Part shown: positions 35,601-47,300 of the stretch, piece after piece
Position numbering within the stretch: the stretch's first letter is position 1
How the letters are laid out: every line of letters starts with the position of its first letter
Assembly: GCA_964019055.1 (NCBI GenBank)
Contig: OZ025214.1
Coordinates: 6,261,358-6,325,357 of the forward strand
DNA: 64,000 bases
Direction of reading: 5' to 3'
Source of the DNA: Anthopleura xanthogrammica
Lineage: Eukaryota > Cnidaria > Anthozoa > Actiniaria > Actiniidae
Position numbers and translations under genes: made by a program
The notes under the pieces: generated by a model
Databases searched by the model: none
What the model was told of the DNA's origin: nothing
What the model saw: only the letters and a program-made list of their open reading frames with translations

Positions 35601-38600
35601 ACAATCCTTCATTCCTTGGATTTCAACGGGATTCTTGATGGCTTTACCACGACCAGCAGGAGTCAATTCCATCAATGTGCGTTCCTATTTATAAATACGA
35701 ATAACTAACATATCTGAGTATTAGGCAAAAATCGTCAAGTGGGCTTCCTGTCTTTGAATACTATCATATCTATACTTGTTCCCAGGGATAACCTTTCCAT
35801 GACGGCAGATGAAGCCCTGATAAAAAGGACTATGTAACTAACCTCGTCCAATAGTGTTCCTATGGCAGCATTGATGTCAGGAGATATCTTTGAATTGAAA
35901 AAAAAAAAAGATAAAAAGTGATAAAATTTGAATTGAAGGTTTTGAAGGAAAACGAAGATATACGCCTTGTAGCATCCGCCAGAAACTCAAGCTTAACTTA
36001 ATATAAACCTTACCCAAACACTCTTTTTAAGCTTGTTCAGTTCCATGACAGCCTCCTTGATGTCTTCATAAGGACGGATTTTCACCTTCTCTTCATTCTT
36101 GCGCTTCTCGTCTACGTTAAGGTGGCTGCGAACATCGTCTGTCATTTTACTCTCGTCAACGAAAAGACTGGAAAGGAAAAATAACTGTAATAGTTATTGT
36201 TTTTTCTAAAATTACTTACTTATGAAGCAAAAGAGGTTGTTACCTTATTTGATCAGGTGTAATTATTGCAAAACCATAGAAGATGAAATGGTGTTGGATG
36301 TCCTTTCCTCGAAGATTGAGAAGCCCTGGAAAAAGAAATTCATGCCTAAAATTTCTCAATAAAAATCATCTACACTTCTTCTATTTTTTTTTTCTTTTAC
36401 ACCGACGAAGGACTGTTTAAAGTGCCTATCAACCCTGACGTTTAGTTTGAAAATCACTTCTACATGTAGGGCATAATACGATGGCACAGTTTTACAGGAT
36501 ATGGACTTCTCATTTCAGAGATAGAAAAGGTTTAAAATTAAAAAATGCAAATGCAATGATAGGCATTTTAAGTTTCCCGCCTTCTTATTCACTTAACATT
36601 TCCCCGGCTTTCTTCTACCATCGCTATTAAAATAAGTTTTAACTTAAATATTTTTATTATAGACACTATAAATTTCGTCGAGTCCTATGGCGCATTTACG
36701 TTACGATAACAGGCGATCTGCATGATGTACGTACTCACAGGCCAACTCATCCAGCTTGGAGACGACTATTCCAAAGACGTTCTTCTTTTTGAGCATTTCG
36801 CGCACTTCTTTGACCTTTTCCTGCCAGGATTTTCCTGTTGAAAAAAAAAACAATGCGTTTTATACAAGTATTTCAAATATTTCAAGTAAGCCACTGATAC
36901 GCATGCGCGCACTATCCCTTATTGTGATTAAAAAGGAAATTTAAGTCAGTCTCGTACCCAGAGCTCCTGGGAGGGAAGAAACCGAGGGGTTCAGGGTACG
37001 GGACTGAATATGAATGGCATTTTCAGAAACTGAATTCTCGGCTAGTATAATACCTGCATATTTCAAGTCCAAAACAAAAAGCTTTTCTTGGTTTGATTCG
37101 AAAACGATGCTTTGTTCTTCCCTTATGACGTCAACCAAGTCACGTGACACAGGAACAAGGGTGTGGCCAGCTATAGAGAGGGCCTGGGGAAGTTCAATAT
37201 GATTATGTTGTAAGTTTTAAAAATAAATTCAAAAGAACTTTTTAGTTTGGAAGATATGTTTTAGTTTCCCATTTCAGACCACGTGTCATTTCCTAGAGTA
37301 TTCTTTGTTTAACGGTTGCGCAGACAGAGAAGACACATGAATACGGATACAACTCAAACAAAGAATCTTATTCTCAAGAGAATGACACGTGGTCTGAAAT
37401 GGGAAAACATTATGTCCAAGATAAAGAGGTCTACTTCATTGGCTGCGAACTCAGTTTCAAGACGAGACTGCATGCGATGAAACCAAGAAAGTATGAAGTA
37501 AGAGAGCACATCTCCGTGCATGCCCTATGATAATTAATTGAAAATCTATTTCTATACTCTCTTGTTGAAACCTATTAATGAAATATCAATCCGCGTGTCT
37601 TACCTTGTTCAAAACTTTCCAAGAATCTAATAGAACATAACAATACAAAAGAAACTGATATTAAAAACAACTTCTTAATACTAAGGAATATTATCAAGAG
37701 GAAGACGAGTTCATCCCTTTTTTCCCTCTCAATATTTAGAAGCGTCATTTTAAACATAGTTGGCCTTCTCCTCCGATTTTAGTGTCGTCACGCAAACTGG
37801 ATGCGAAGGAGACTAATTCAACCACAGCAATAAATCAGATGGAAAAATGACAGTAACAGCAGTAATAACTGACACCAAAATCTTGAATTTTAAATCTCAG
37901 ATAATATTGTCTTTTGCTGATTTTTTCTTAACAAGAGTGTTGTGTTTCTATCAGGAACGTATTGGTTGGTTTATATTACGTACCCAGTGATATGTAGCGA
38001 GGGTTGACTCCAACTCTTGAGTTGGGTGGAAGCTCCTGATAACAACAACAACAACAAAAAAGAAATGAATGAATGATGGAAGGGATGGATGGATGAAAAG
38101 GAAGAAAAGGTAAGTAAGCAAGGAAGGAAATAGTGAGTTCAGAATTAACCTTTCTATTAGAAAGAATTGCTATCAAGGATAGATAATTCCTTACCTTGAG
38201 GAGGTATTCATCGACGGTGGGGTTGTCCGGTATACCTTAAAACAGAAAACATAGCTATACTGATAATGAGGAATATAATGATACAACAGCTTATCATTCA
38301 TACATACCATTCAAAAAAGGAGTCCAGTTCTCGCGATCGATATCATTCAGTGCCTTGTCATGGAAAAGGACGCTGGTCCAGACTACTGCCTTGTTGGACG
38401 TCACAACAGACGTTGCTAAATGAGAGGAAATGAAATAAATAAATAAACAAATGAACGGACGAACGAATGGAACCATAACCAGGCTGATGTTTTCAAATCA
38501 TTATTGACGGGTGAGACATCCGCAGAAGTTGAGGCGCCGTATCGACTTCTGGACCTGAGTGACGGCAACTAAGGCCGATCCGCCCTTGATGTACGGATCA

Positions 38601-39192
38601 TACAGGATAATGAGTTCTAGCCTGAAACAATTTAATCTATCAGGTGCAATGTTTCCTAAATGGTGTGCCATGCAACTGAAATTGCTTGCTCAGCGGACTA
38701 CTGATTCTAGATTCAACATTTATTTGTTTTTTTCTCAAAAATTTGAAGTAAATAGTGGCTAAAACTTCAATCTCTATATTACCTTTTTCTGCGAAGAACC
38801 CGCTGATTGTATGGGTGCGACAATCTTCCTGAGGTATGTACTCGCTCTGTAGGATAAAACAATTCGGATTAGTCTATTTTTGTAGGTTACCCGGACGTTA
38901 ACTATATACCAAGCTTTTGACCTGTCCAGCTTGGGTGAGCCTGCGTGTAACATTGTTTACCGCTGACATACCTTTAGAGGATACTGAGGGCGCACAAACA
39001 GTCCAACCAATGAACGTGATCAAAGAAGATTCTAGATTTTTTATTAGATAAATAAATAGACTAAGATCTTACTTGGTGTGTGTCGGTATTTGGTACAAGA
39101 TAGGCATGTAGAGGTTTACCAACATGTGAAGAATCGGCCATAAGAGACCTCAGGCGGGCCAAGTTTGCACTAGCGAGTGTCACGTTTGCCAT
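29612..39192 (-). CDS. XPNPEP1: Xaa-Pro aminopeptidase 1-like protein, copy 1; probable pseudo-peptidase
   Basis: Twenty-three minus-strand exons: 39073-39192, 38783-38846, 38308-38415, 38195-38235, 37984-38035, 37604-37626, 37054-37183, 36739-36834, 36244-36325, 36014-36167, 35843-35887, 35598-35684, 35047-35097, 34717-34775, 34479-34550, 33799-33864, 33077-33207, 32518-32622, 32030-32131, 31427-31506, 31234-31281, 30190-30240, 29612-29743; 632 aa, no signal peptide. Two creatinase-N-like domains precede an M24 pita-bread domain. Against human XPNPEP1, ligand Asp415 (IDSGAQY) is Ala (NASGRHY) and Asp426 (DGTTD) is Asn (DGTTN). His489 (TGHGVG), Glu523 (EPGFYED) and Glu537 (HENMFVV) remain. 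His485 is Leu (YLLYTGHG). WTDGRYF has become WTSVLFH. Exon continuity argues that the protein is made, but metal-dependent cleavage after Xaa-Pro is doubtful. A 5' noncoding or short coding exon may precede 39192, since an acceptor lies just upstream. Confidence 0.9.
30335..30548 (-). mobile_element. Degenerate SINE in XPNPEP1-like 1 intron
   Basis: The minus strand shows a tRNA-like head with GGGTGGTGTGCACTG and CATTGCGCGGGTCGTGGG, then AGTAGAGTTGCTTGGTAG and TTCTCTCCTGTGCTTTGAG typical of the SINE body. Confidence 0.6.
31105..31180. repeat. Dispersed repeat GGGAAGCCATTTCAATGTTAC
   Basis: TTCTTATGGGAAGCCATTTC..AGCATGTCGTACCGTGTACGTGCT also occurs at 33614-33680, with a partial copy at 33716-33740. 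All lie in introns of this gene; probably fragments of a mobile element. Confidence 0.6.
31670..31850 (+). repeat. (GTAGCA/CAGTAG)n array
   Basis: Degenerate GTAGCAGTA trinucleotide-based array in the intron between exons 19 and 20. The equivalent intron in copy 2 contains an unrelated GAT array. Confidence 0.85.
32318..32456. mobile_element. Small palindromic element
   Basis: GCTGTTATTACGAATGCATG CAAATGAGAT pairs with ATCTCATTTGCATGCATCTG TAATAAC. The stem is about 30 bases with a loop of about 75. Confidence 0.6.
32700..32998 (+). repeat. (CATCAT)n-rich array
   Basis: Degenerate CATCAT array with recurring GAACGTCATCA. It directly precedes the SINE remnant at 33001 in the exon 17/18 intron. 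Confidence 0.85.
33001..33060 (+). mobile_element. SINE 3' end next to exon 17
   Basis: AAGAAGAGTCACTCTTTGGAATCC..TTTTAATCC and a TTTATT-type tail run into the exon 17 flank. The tandem copy 2 has the same SINE end at the same place (43745-43812). Confidence 0.7.
35264..35372. mobile_element. MITE, AGACCCCTTGCA family, decayed copy
   Basis: It begins TATAGACCCCTTCAGCACAC CGGAATGCAG and contains TTCTCAGAAGATTGAAATC and TTTTGTCCTCCAAATTGAG. It is related to the better copies at 44365 and 57375; the right terminal repeat is poor here. Confidence 0.6.
37259..37410. mobile_element. Hairpin MITE in XPNPEP1-like 1 intron
   Basis: TTTCCCATTTCAGACCACGT GTCATT and TTCTTTGTTT on the left pair with AAACAAAGAA and AATGACACGTGGTCTGAAAT on the right. 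Confidence 0.75.
38501..38621 (-). pseudogene. Orphan coding-like exon within XPNPEP1-like 1 intron 2
   Basis: After an acceptor (CTGAAAC on the plus strand) a minus-strand frame of 39 codons ends in a stop. It contains [18 protein letters not shown] and [15 protein letters not shown]. The composition looks coding, but the splice phase does not fit exon 2 (it would stop at once), and copy 2 lacks the segment. It may be a captured terminal exon or transposon fragment. I do not recognise the family. Confidence 0.35.
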
Positions 39193-41344
39193 TGTCTTGT
39201 CTTTAGTATTCTAAGAATCCGAAACAAATAAGAGATATGATATCCCTTGAGGTATTAAATTTATTCGAAATTCTGGTTGGCTGACCGAACAGCAATTCTT
39301 TTATTCACAAATCATGATATCGAGGTAAATGGGTCAAGAGAAATTTTGGTTGCTCTATTTACCTCATTAGTAGAAACAAGACATTTAATATAGTTTTGCT
39401 AAAATTTGGAGAACCAAAAAAAAAAACAGATCAAGCGATAAACCGTACTATTAAAATGTACGATTGTACGGCAACTCGCCGATATAAAGGTCAATTCCAA
39501 GACGTGCTCGAATTTCTACGGTTCCAATTACTTGGCTGGCAATCAATTACCCAGTACAATATTCCACTCGACTTCACTTTATTGATTTTCAAGAAGCTTT
39601 AGAGCTTCAAGTCTATTTTCTATTCAAATTCCAATCGAGGTTGTATGTCACGAAGGTAACGATATCGTCTCTAGGTCACGCGTGACACTAAATAAATAAA
39701 AAGATTTTGGCAACATTCTTCGAATGTATTCCTTTTATCCTTTCCAAAATCTCACGTCCCGAATGCCCTTTACTTTGTAATGAACTTAAAGTATTAAACC
39801 AGATAGAAATATGTCAGCTCGTGAAAAAGAAGTGCAAATAATAATGCAAACTTGGGAGGCGTTTTTATCAACTACAGCGAGAAGTGATACGTTTATCAGC
39901 AAAATAAAAACACTTTTAGTGATTCCTGAGGTATAAACTAAGTCTTTTAACTCACACACGTCTAATATGAAACCTTAGGGTTAAGCAATTACTCTCAAAG
40001 CACGCTTTTTTGCAAGAAAATTTTTGCAATAACTTCGTACATGATGGAACATTCTTAGAACCAAATGCTCTACGTTCGAACTAAATAATAAATAATTACT
40101 AAAATTAACCTCAGAATACAGAATTGTACATAAATGTACAGTTTTCTATATTGTACCCAAAACACACAGTTTTAAAATATCGCTTTTACCTTGTTTTATC
40201 GTCAGACTAGGTTGTTTGGTTGACCAACACAAGATTGCAAAATGTAGTCACCACTTGTCACGCCATCCAACACGGCGATAAGACACAGGATGCCCAATAT
40301 AGGAAATTGATTTAAAATTTGGTTTAATTTAAAACAAAACAGCGTTGAATTGATTAAAATAATTTGCTAACAAAAGAAAAAAATCAGAAAATATAAATTT
40401 GAATAAGACAATATTTACGGCGCCCCTGCCGGAATCATTCTATTTAATTTTTCAGGATTTTTGGTTGGTTTTTACAAGGAGTGGGCTTCCTGTGGTTCAA
40501 ATCAACATCTCATTCACACATGGCTAAACACAGTTCTGAAGCATCTCTTTAAAGGAAAATAAATTAGTTGAACTTTGGCAATCCTGGTGATATCATAGAA
40601 ATCAAAAGATATCTAAAAGATATTGGCTTTGGCACTTTTAATCTTTCGAAACTAAAACAAAACTGAGGCGTCATGAACCCTAAGAAAATCGACTTACGAA
40701 AATGTATATCTGGGATAAATTTAGATTTTCAGGAGAAGTTATTGATATTTTGTATAAAATTACTATAATATTCATCATTTAGTGATTTAGTGAGAAAATA
40801 AAATAAATAAATAACCGTTTCCGGAGTCTTCTGGCTACTAAGGATGACACCTCAGTTTTGCAAATTTTCTCGATTCTGATTGGCTAATATATATTTTCTC
40901 AGATCAGCTGGGAGGCAATCTCATTTTATTTTCACAGGACAGTACACGCAGTAAACAATCGAAATTTTCGAAATTAAAATCGAAATCGAAATTGTTGAGC
41001 TTGTCGGACATGGCAACGGTAACTAAGCGGAGTCGGGACCATGAATCGTTTTGAAATTAATTATGACATAGGTGAAAGCAAGCAATAGGTAAGTAAAATC
41101 TCAAGAGGAAGCTCCACTTCTGAGCAACAGCACCTCTTATCCCAACCCCTTTTCTCTACATCCTGGTGTAAGTGTTATAAACTAGTGGCTTCTCTGTTGG
41201 ATCATATCCTATCTAGACTGCTATTTTCAAGCACAATTCTTTTTTTCAAGGGCTTTTTAAGTACCCTTAATTAAAAATAGATTTCAAATTATAAAGTTCA
41301 AAGAGAAGTGCGACTCCTGAGCACGAATGCCAATCATCACATCA
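39193..41344. other. Intergenic region between the two XPNPEP1-like genes
   Basis: About 2.15 kb of AT-rich sequence holding the copy 1 promoter. An acceptor-like TTCTTAG just upstream of the copy 1 ATG suggests an upstream 5' exon that I could not locate. No other gene seen. Confidence 0.5.
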
Positions 41345-44300
41345 TTATTCATTTTGACACTGCAGTGGTTTTGTTTCAGCAATCAACCAATCAAATGCCT
41401 CTTTCTTTCCTTGTTCTTTGAGGACTGGGCCAACTTTAGACAGGCACTCAGCATGGTATGCATTCAGCCATTCGATCTGATGGAAAAGCAAAGACAACAT
41501 AACGCTATAACATAGATCAGTATTACGATACAATATATATAATGCTTTATATTCGAGTTAAAAATCTGTTCAGTCACTGAGAGATTAAGGCCATTAAGGA
41601 GAAGAAATAAAATATTACTAAGGAAATCGAAGGACTACTCACCTCGTTCTTGGTTAGAAGTGACATCATAAGCATTTTGCTTGAGAACGGCAACTGTATA
41701 AAACGATAAGAGAGAACCAAAGTTAGCCTAACCCCTAAAACTCCAAGTGTGTATCCCTAATGCTTGTCACGATATTTCTGGGAATTTAGGCTTGAGGAGG
41801 AATTTTTCTATTATTCCCGACTGGCAAATATGAAAGACCCATAACAGATCCTTGAGACACCACATTCTCTAATCGAACCCAGGATAAGCTAGTTAGCTAT
41901 TTTTTTAATTCTTTGTTTGAGAACAGTTTCAAGTGACTGGTCCGAAAAGTAAAACACTGAGATAACCACACACAATAAGCTCGAGGTTCGTTTCGTAGGG
42001 AGGGCGGGCTCAATGATTTGGTTTTACTCACAAAGGAAACAGGTTCGAACTTCGAGAATCCACGATTCTTATGATTATTCTGCAAAACAAACGGTAGGAT
42101 GAGTCGTTAGGTTTTCATAAACAAAAATTTAGCATAGATTAAGAAATGGACAGCTTGCGCTAATTGGGTCATATGACCTGTTAATGCAAATGACCTATTA
42201 CAAGTTACGGGTAGGGTCACGTGACCTATATTCACATGTTTACCTTCAGCTCCACAGGCATGACCACAAACATGTTTTCAAGACGAAACATGAACTCAAG
42301 TCCTTCCTCATAATAACCTGGTTCTAAAAGTCAAAGACAGAAAAAATGGTTGAAAAAGAAGGCAAGTAGGCAACAGGTGCTCATCAGATATGGTGCTTAT
42401 TTTCAGTAGTTACTCCCCCCTGAATAGGTAACTAATCTATATACATTGCTCTCCCCTCCGCCCAGTATTTTGCCCTGCAGGTTACTGCTAGCTGAGGTAG
42501 CAACTTATACACCTGCTTGGAGCGAAGCAAAGCAAGTGCACTGGACAGGTGATGGTTACCTGAACTATGGCAATGATTATAAACATGACGATGACGATAT
42601 ACTGATGGTGGTGTTGACGGCGATTATGATGGTGATGCCTACGATGATTATGATGACAACAATGATGATGGCGATGACGACGACGATGAAGATGATAAGT
42701 ATGATAATAACGTTGATGATGATGATGGTGACGATAACGGTGATGGTGACGATAACAGTGATGGTGATGTCTATGATAATGATGATGGTGATGACGACGA
42801 TACTAATGATGGTGAAGTCACGATGATGATGATGATGATGATGATGAACATGATGATGATCATGATGATAATGATGGTGGATAATGAGGCAATACTAAGG
42901 GAAACCGCGATCACAAAGAGAATATGTCGTTTCTCACCCATCGTCACGAACATTCCACTGCACAAAGGAAGCTCTATATTACTAGTCTCGCCCCACGTAA
43001 GGGAGTCCGGGTCATGGAACCCGCGAAGTTTCAACCCCGTGCCGCCAATTCCGTAAGGACCTATAAATGATATGCCAAATGAATCACATTTGAATAAATA
43101 ACACAAGTACGATGTCACGCGTCACACAACCAACTCAGTGTCATATGTCACGCACGTATGTAAATATACCTTCCATGACATGTAAAACGTGACCAACTCC
43201 ATGTCCTGTAAAGTGTAAATAGTCCAGACCAATATCCCATAATGCTTTACGGGTAATGGCATCAAGCGCGTGACCTGGTAAAGAAATTAAAGCCTGATAT
43301 ATAAATAATATCTAATGATAATCATCATCATCATCACCATCTATAATCAACATCATTGTTATCACCAATGCGACCCGGGTTCGAGTCTCGCGATATGCTT
43401 AATGGTTCTCTCCTGTGCTTCGAGGGCTTTTTCTCCGGGTTCTCCGGTTTTTCCTCCCTCCGCAAAAATCAACTTTTAAATTCCAATAGCCAATGTGCAT
43501 GAGCTCGAAATTATAGCACAAAGCATGATGGGAAAGTGAGTTCTTACGTTTTTTTGACTCCTCTAAAAATTCATCTGACAATTTTTCCTTCGACATTTTC
43601 TATGAAAATAAAAGAATTTCAGCAGACGAAAATAACAGAGTATTTTTTTTTCTGATAGTTCCTTTGATTTCCCAGTTCCATTTTTAAAGAACTCACTTTC
43701 CCAGAGTGCTTTGTGAGCTTTAATGCACATTGCCTATTGGAATCTAGTAGAAGAAGAGCCACTCTGTGGAATCCACTGTTTTAATTCCATTTATTTATTT
43801 ATTATATTTAAATTCTCGGCGACTGACCTGTTGTATTGGTGGGGAAAACTGTTTTCGCAAGATTAACGTGTCCCTTCAAGACACGCGTGTAGCATTCCTG
43901 TTGCCATGGTGATGGAGTACCATAATGCATTGCGCGCGAGATATTAGTAGTCCCGTCTCTGTAAAAATATAGGAGAAAATAAAAAAAATTTGATTAGGAT
44001 ACTGTAATACTGTAAGAGGTTGTTGAGGTATCCATGACAGGCTCACCCCATCACCCACCCCCTTGTGCAAAGAATAATCACATTCACTTGGAATTTCGAA
44101 ATTGATGAGTGACGTCACACAAAACTTTTCATCGCCCGTCACCACAGCAAGTTTAGCAGCTAAACGGGGTCAAAGTGAATTCAATTCGAATGCGGTACTG
44201 ACAGCCATTATACACTTCATGTATAATAATGCCAACCTTATTTAATGAGGGTAAAATCACGTAACAGTTGAACAGTGACAAACTGTGTAAAGTGGACAGA

Positions 44301-47300
44301 GTAGCACTTGAACGCAATAAATAGAAATGTAAAGGTAAGTTGTGTTAAATAAACCCAACAATCCGACCCCTTGCAGCACGTCGGAATGCAGCTTTGGAGG
44401 ACAAAACAATAGTTTTCCAATTCTCAGGAGATTGAAATTCTTTTATTTTGTCCTCGAAATCATAGTTAATGGAGTGGAATGGTTTGGAAACCTATTGTTA
44501 TAGGTTTTTGTTTGGCGAGCGATGTTGAAACGTACCATCACGTGATACTGACCGTGCACAGTGAACCAAAGCAAGTATGGCTGAAAATACTAGTTTCTGT
44601 ACTATTTTCATGTACGAACATTTTGAAAGTGTAAAATTTTCATTCTAAGATTACAAAGAAGAGGATAAATAATTCCGCGCAGATACAGTTAAGTTACTAG
44701 ATGATAAAAGAGAAAGCGTTCAAAAAGGTGATTACCCTTTTCAGTAAACAATTAATCTCCATCATATAGAATTAATTAACAAATATCTCCTATTTTATAA
44801 CATTTTTGAGGAAAAAAAGTCTATGTTCCCTAATTTATGATGAACAAACGCTGCAACTTTTCCTTCTCTGTGCACGGTCAACGTCATATAACAATAGAAA
44901 AGGTTGAACAAAAACCTAGAACAATAGGTTTCCAAACCATTCCACTCCATTAACTATGTCGAAATAGACCATTTCACGGTTGTCGTCATCAACCTCAACC
45001 TCGATAGTGTGTAATATATTCTTTAGAATTTGACTACAGCTCACGGTAATTTAAGGAATGTACACATTGACATTATCATTATTGAAACACTTAAAAATTC
45101 CACGGGCTTTAGTCAAATTCTAAAGAATAAATTACATGCTATCGAGGCTGATGTTGATTGTCAGAACCGTGAAATGACCTATTGAGCTCTTTTGACATCA
45201 CGAGCAAGGGGTCTGTAACGGTAGGACAGGGCCGAGAGGTGACTTGGTGTCCAACGAACAGCATTTTATGGACATTATATGTAACGAAGCTAAGAACACG
45301 CTAGAAACCCTTAGGTCTAGGAGTCATACCCACATACTGTAAATTGTTATTCAGCTAGTTAGTTATATTATTTTAGAAACGTTATTGTAATTATTTCCCA
45401 TTTGTGATGCGCGTGTGAGCATCTTCCTATGTAACACGCGCAATATAAGTCAATAAATTATTATTATTACTATTATTATCAATATTATTATTATTATTAA
45501 CCCTTACAGGTAGTGTCTTCCTGATGCATTGAAGTACAGTCCCTTGTCAGTTAACGTCTTTCCAGTTTCTGACCTAAAATGAAAAAGCACGGCATTTACG
45601 TAATAGGTAATCGTCAACCATCTATGCTTCAGGCCCGTAGGCTTGGGAGGAATCCACACTACGGGCCTGTACTTATTACCTGTCAGAAGAGAGTCCGTCT
45701 CCAAAAAATGAAGGGGTTTTGAAGCTGCTGTCCAGGAAATCTTTTTGATGCCTGGCAAAAAAATCATGGTTAGGATATAATGAATATAAAAGCATTAAGA
45801 AAAACATATGTACCCTGGACAGATAAGCTAGGGCTAAAAATCTAATGAATTATTTATAAATAATTACCTGCAGAAGTCCTCAAGTTGCTGAGCCGCCGAG
45901 GCCTCAGTCACGTGACCTTTGGGAACCTCAACAAATCAAGCGACAAAATTAATTTTCCGTCATGAATAAGTTAAAATTTTAACTTGTTAAATTAAGGCCA
46001 GTGCTACTAGTAGATAAGGGTTGTGATGCAAGTCTTAGTTTTGATTTGGTCAGCAGGAAAGTATTTCAAATTTTATCGATTTCCTGAAACAACCTCTGGG
46101 CTGATCTAAGTTTGGGCACGGCTAACTCACAGATCGAATTGGAATTTAGCGTATTAGGTTTTGCGGAGGGAGTAAATCCCGGAGAAAAACCCTCGAATTA
46201 AAGGAGAGACCTAACAAACTCTACTCACATGTGATGCTGAGTCCAGGAATTGAACCCGAGACCCCAGAGGTGAGAGGTGAGAGGTGAGAGGTGAGAGGTG
46301 AGAGGTGAGAGGTGAGAGGTGAGAGGTGAGAGGTGAGAGGTGAGTGTATTATCACTACACCACCCTTGATTCTTAGCTAACGTACCTCTTGTTCAAGCCA
46401 TGACCAGAACTCACAAAGACCCACAGCATCACGAATCTGTGAGAGACAAAATAACTGGTTCAGTTTTTATACATGAAAGACCGCAGACCACTGATCGCAG
46501 GCTTTCTATCTGTCCTTTTATGTCCGTGTTGATGAAATAAAGCTACGGACACACGATGAAGCACTGCGCGCAATGTTGCAGGCGATCAATTTTGCGAACC
46601 ATGTCACACGACGCAATTTGTTGCACGCAATGTTGCTGAAGTAGAAAATGATTCTAATAGAGCAAAGCAAGATTGCCTGCAATGTTGCGCGCAATGTTGC
46701 ACCGTGTGTCCGTAGCTTAAACGTACTAGTAAAAATACATACATGACAGTCTCTCATTCCTTGGATTTCTACAGGATTCTTGATGACTTTACAACCGCCA
46801 ACCGGTGTTAATTCCATCAATGTAAGGTCCTGTTCAACAAATGATAAACATTCTTATGATTTTGGAATAGAAAATGGAATTTCTAGTATAGGATTTCTCC
46901 AAATTTAAGTCTCCAATGCATGGGACTGTAGATCATCGGGAATAGGAAATCCCCCATTTCTAGCATGTGATTTCAGTCCCAAAATTCATCACTCGCACTT
47001 CATTGGATTCTGTAAAAACTTCAGCTTGGACACGAGACTTGGACTGACCCGACTTCAGGCTCTGATATAAGACTGGAATATAGTATAGACATTACCTCAT
47101 CCACTAGTGTTCCTATGGCAGCACTGACGTCAGGAGACAACTATGACGTAAAGAACAATGAAATAAATATGTGAGTGATAACTGTGAGTGATAACTGTGA
47201 GAAGGTATTCCGTACCTGCCTTAGGACTAGACCTGGCAGCTACTTGCGCGATACAAAAAACTTAACTTAACTTCATGTTAACCTTACCCAAACATTCTTT

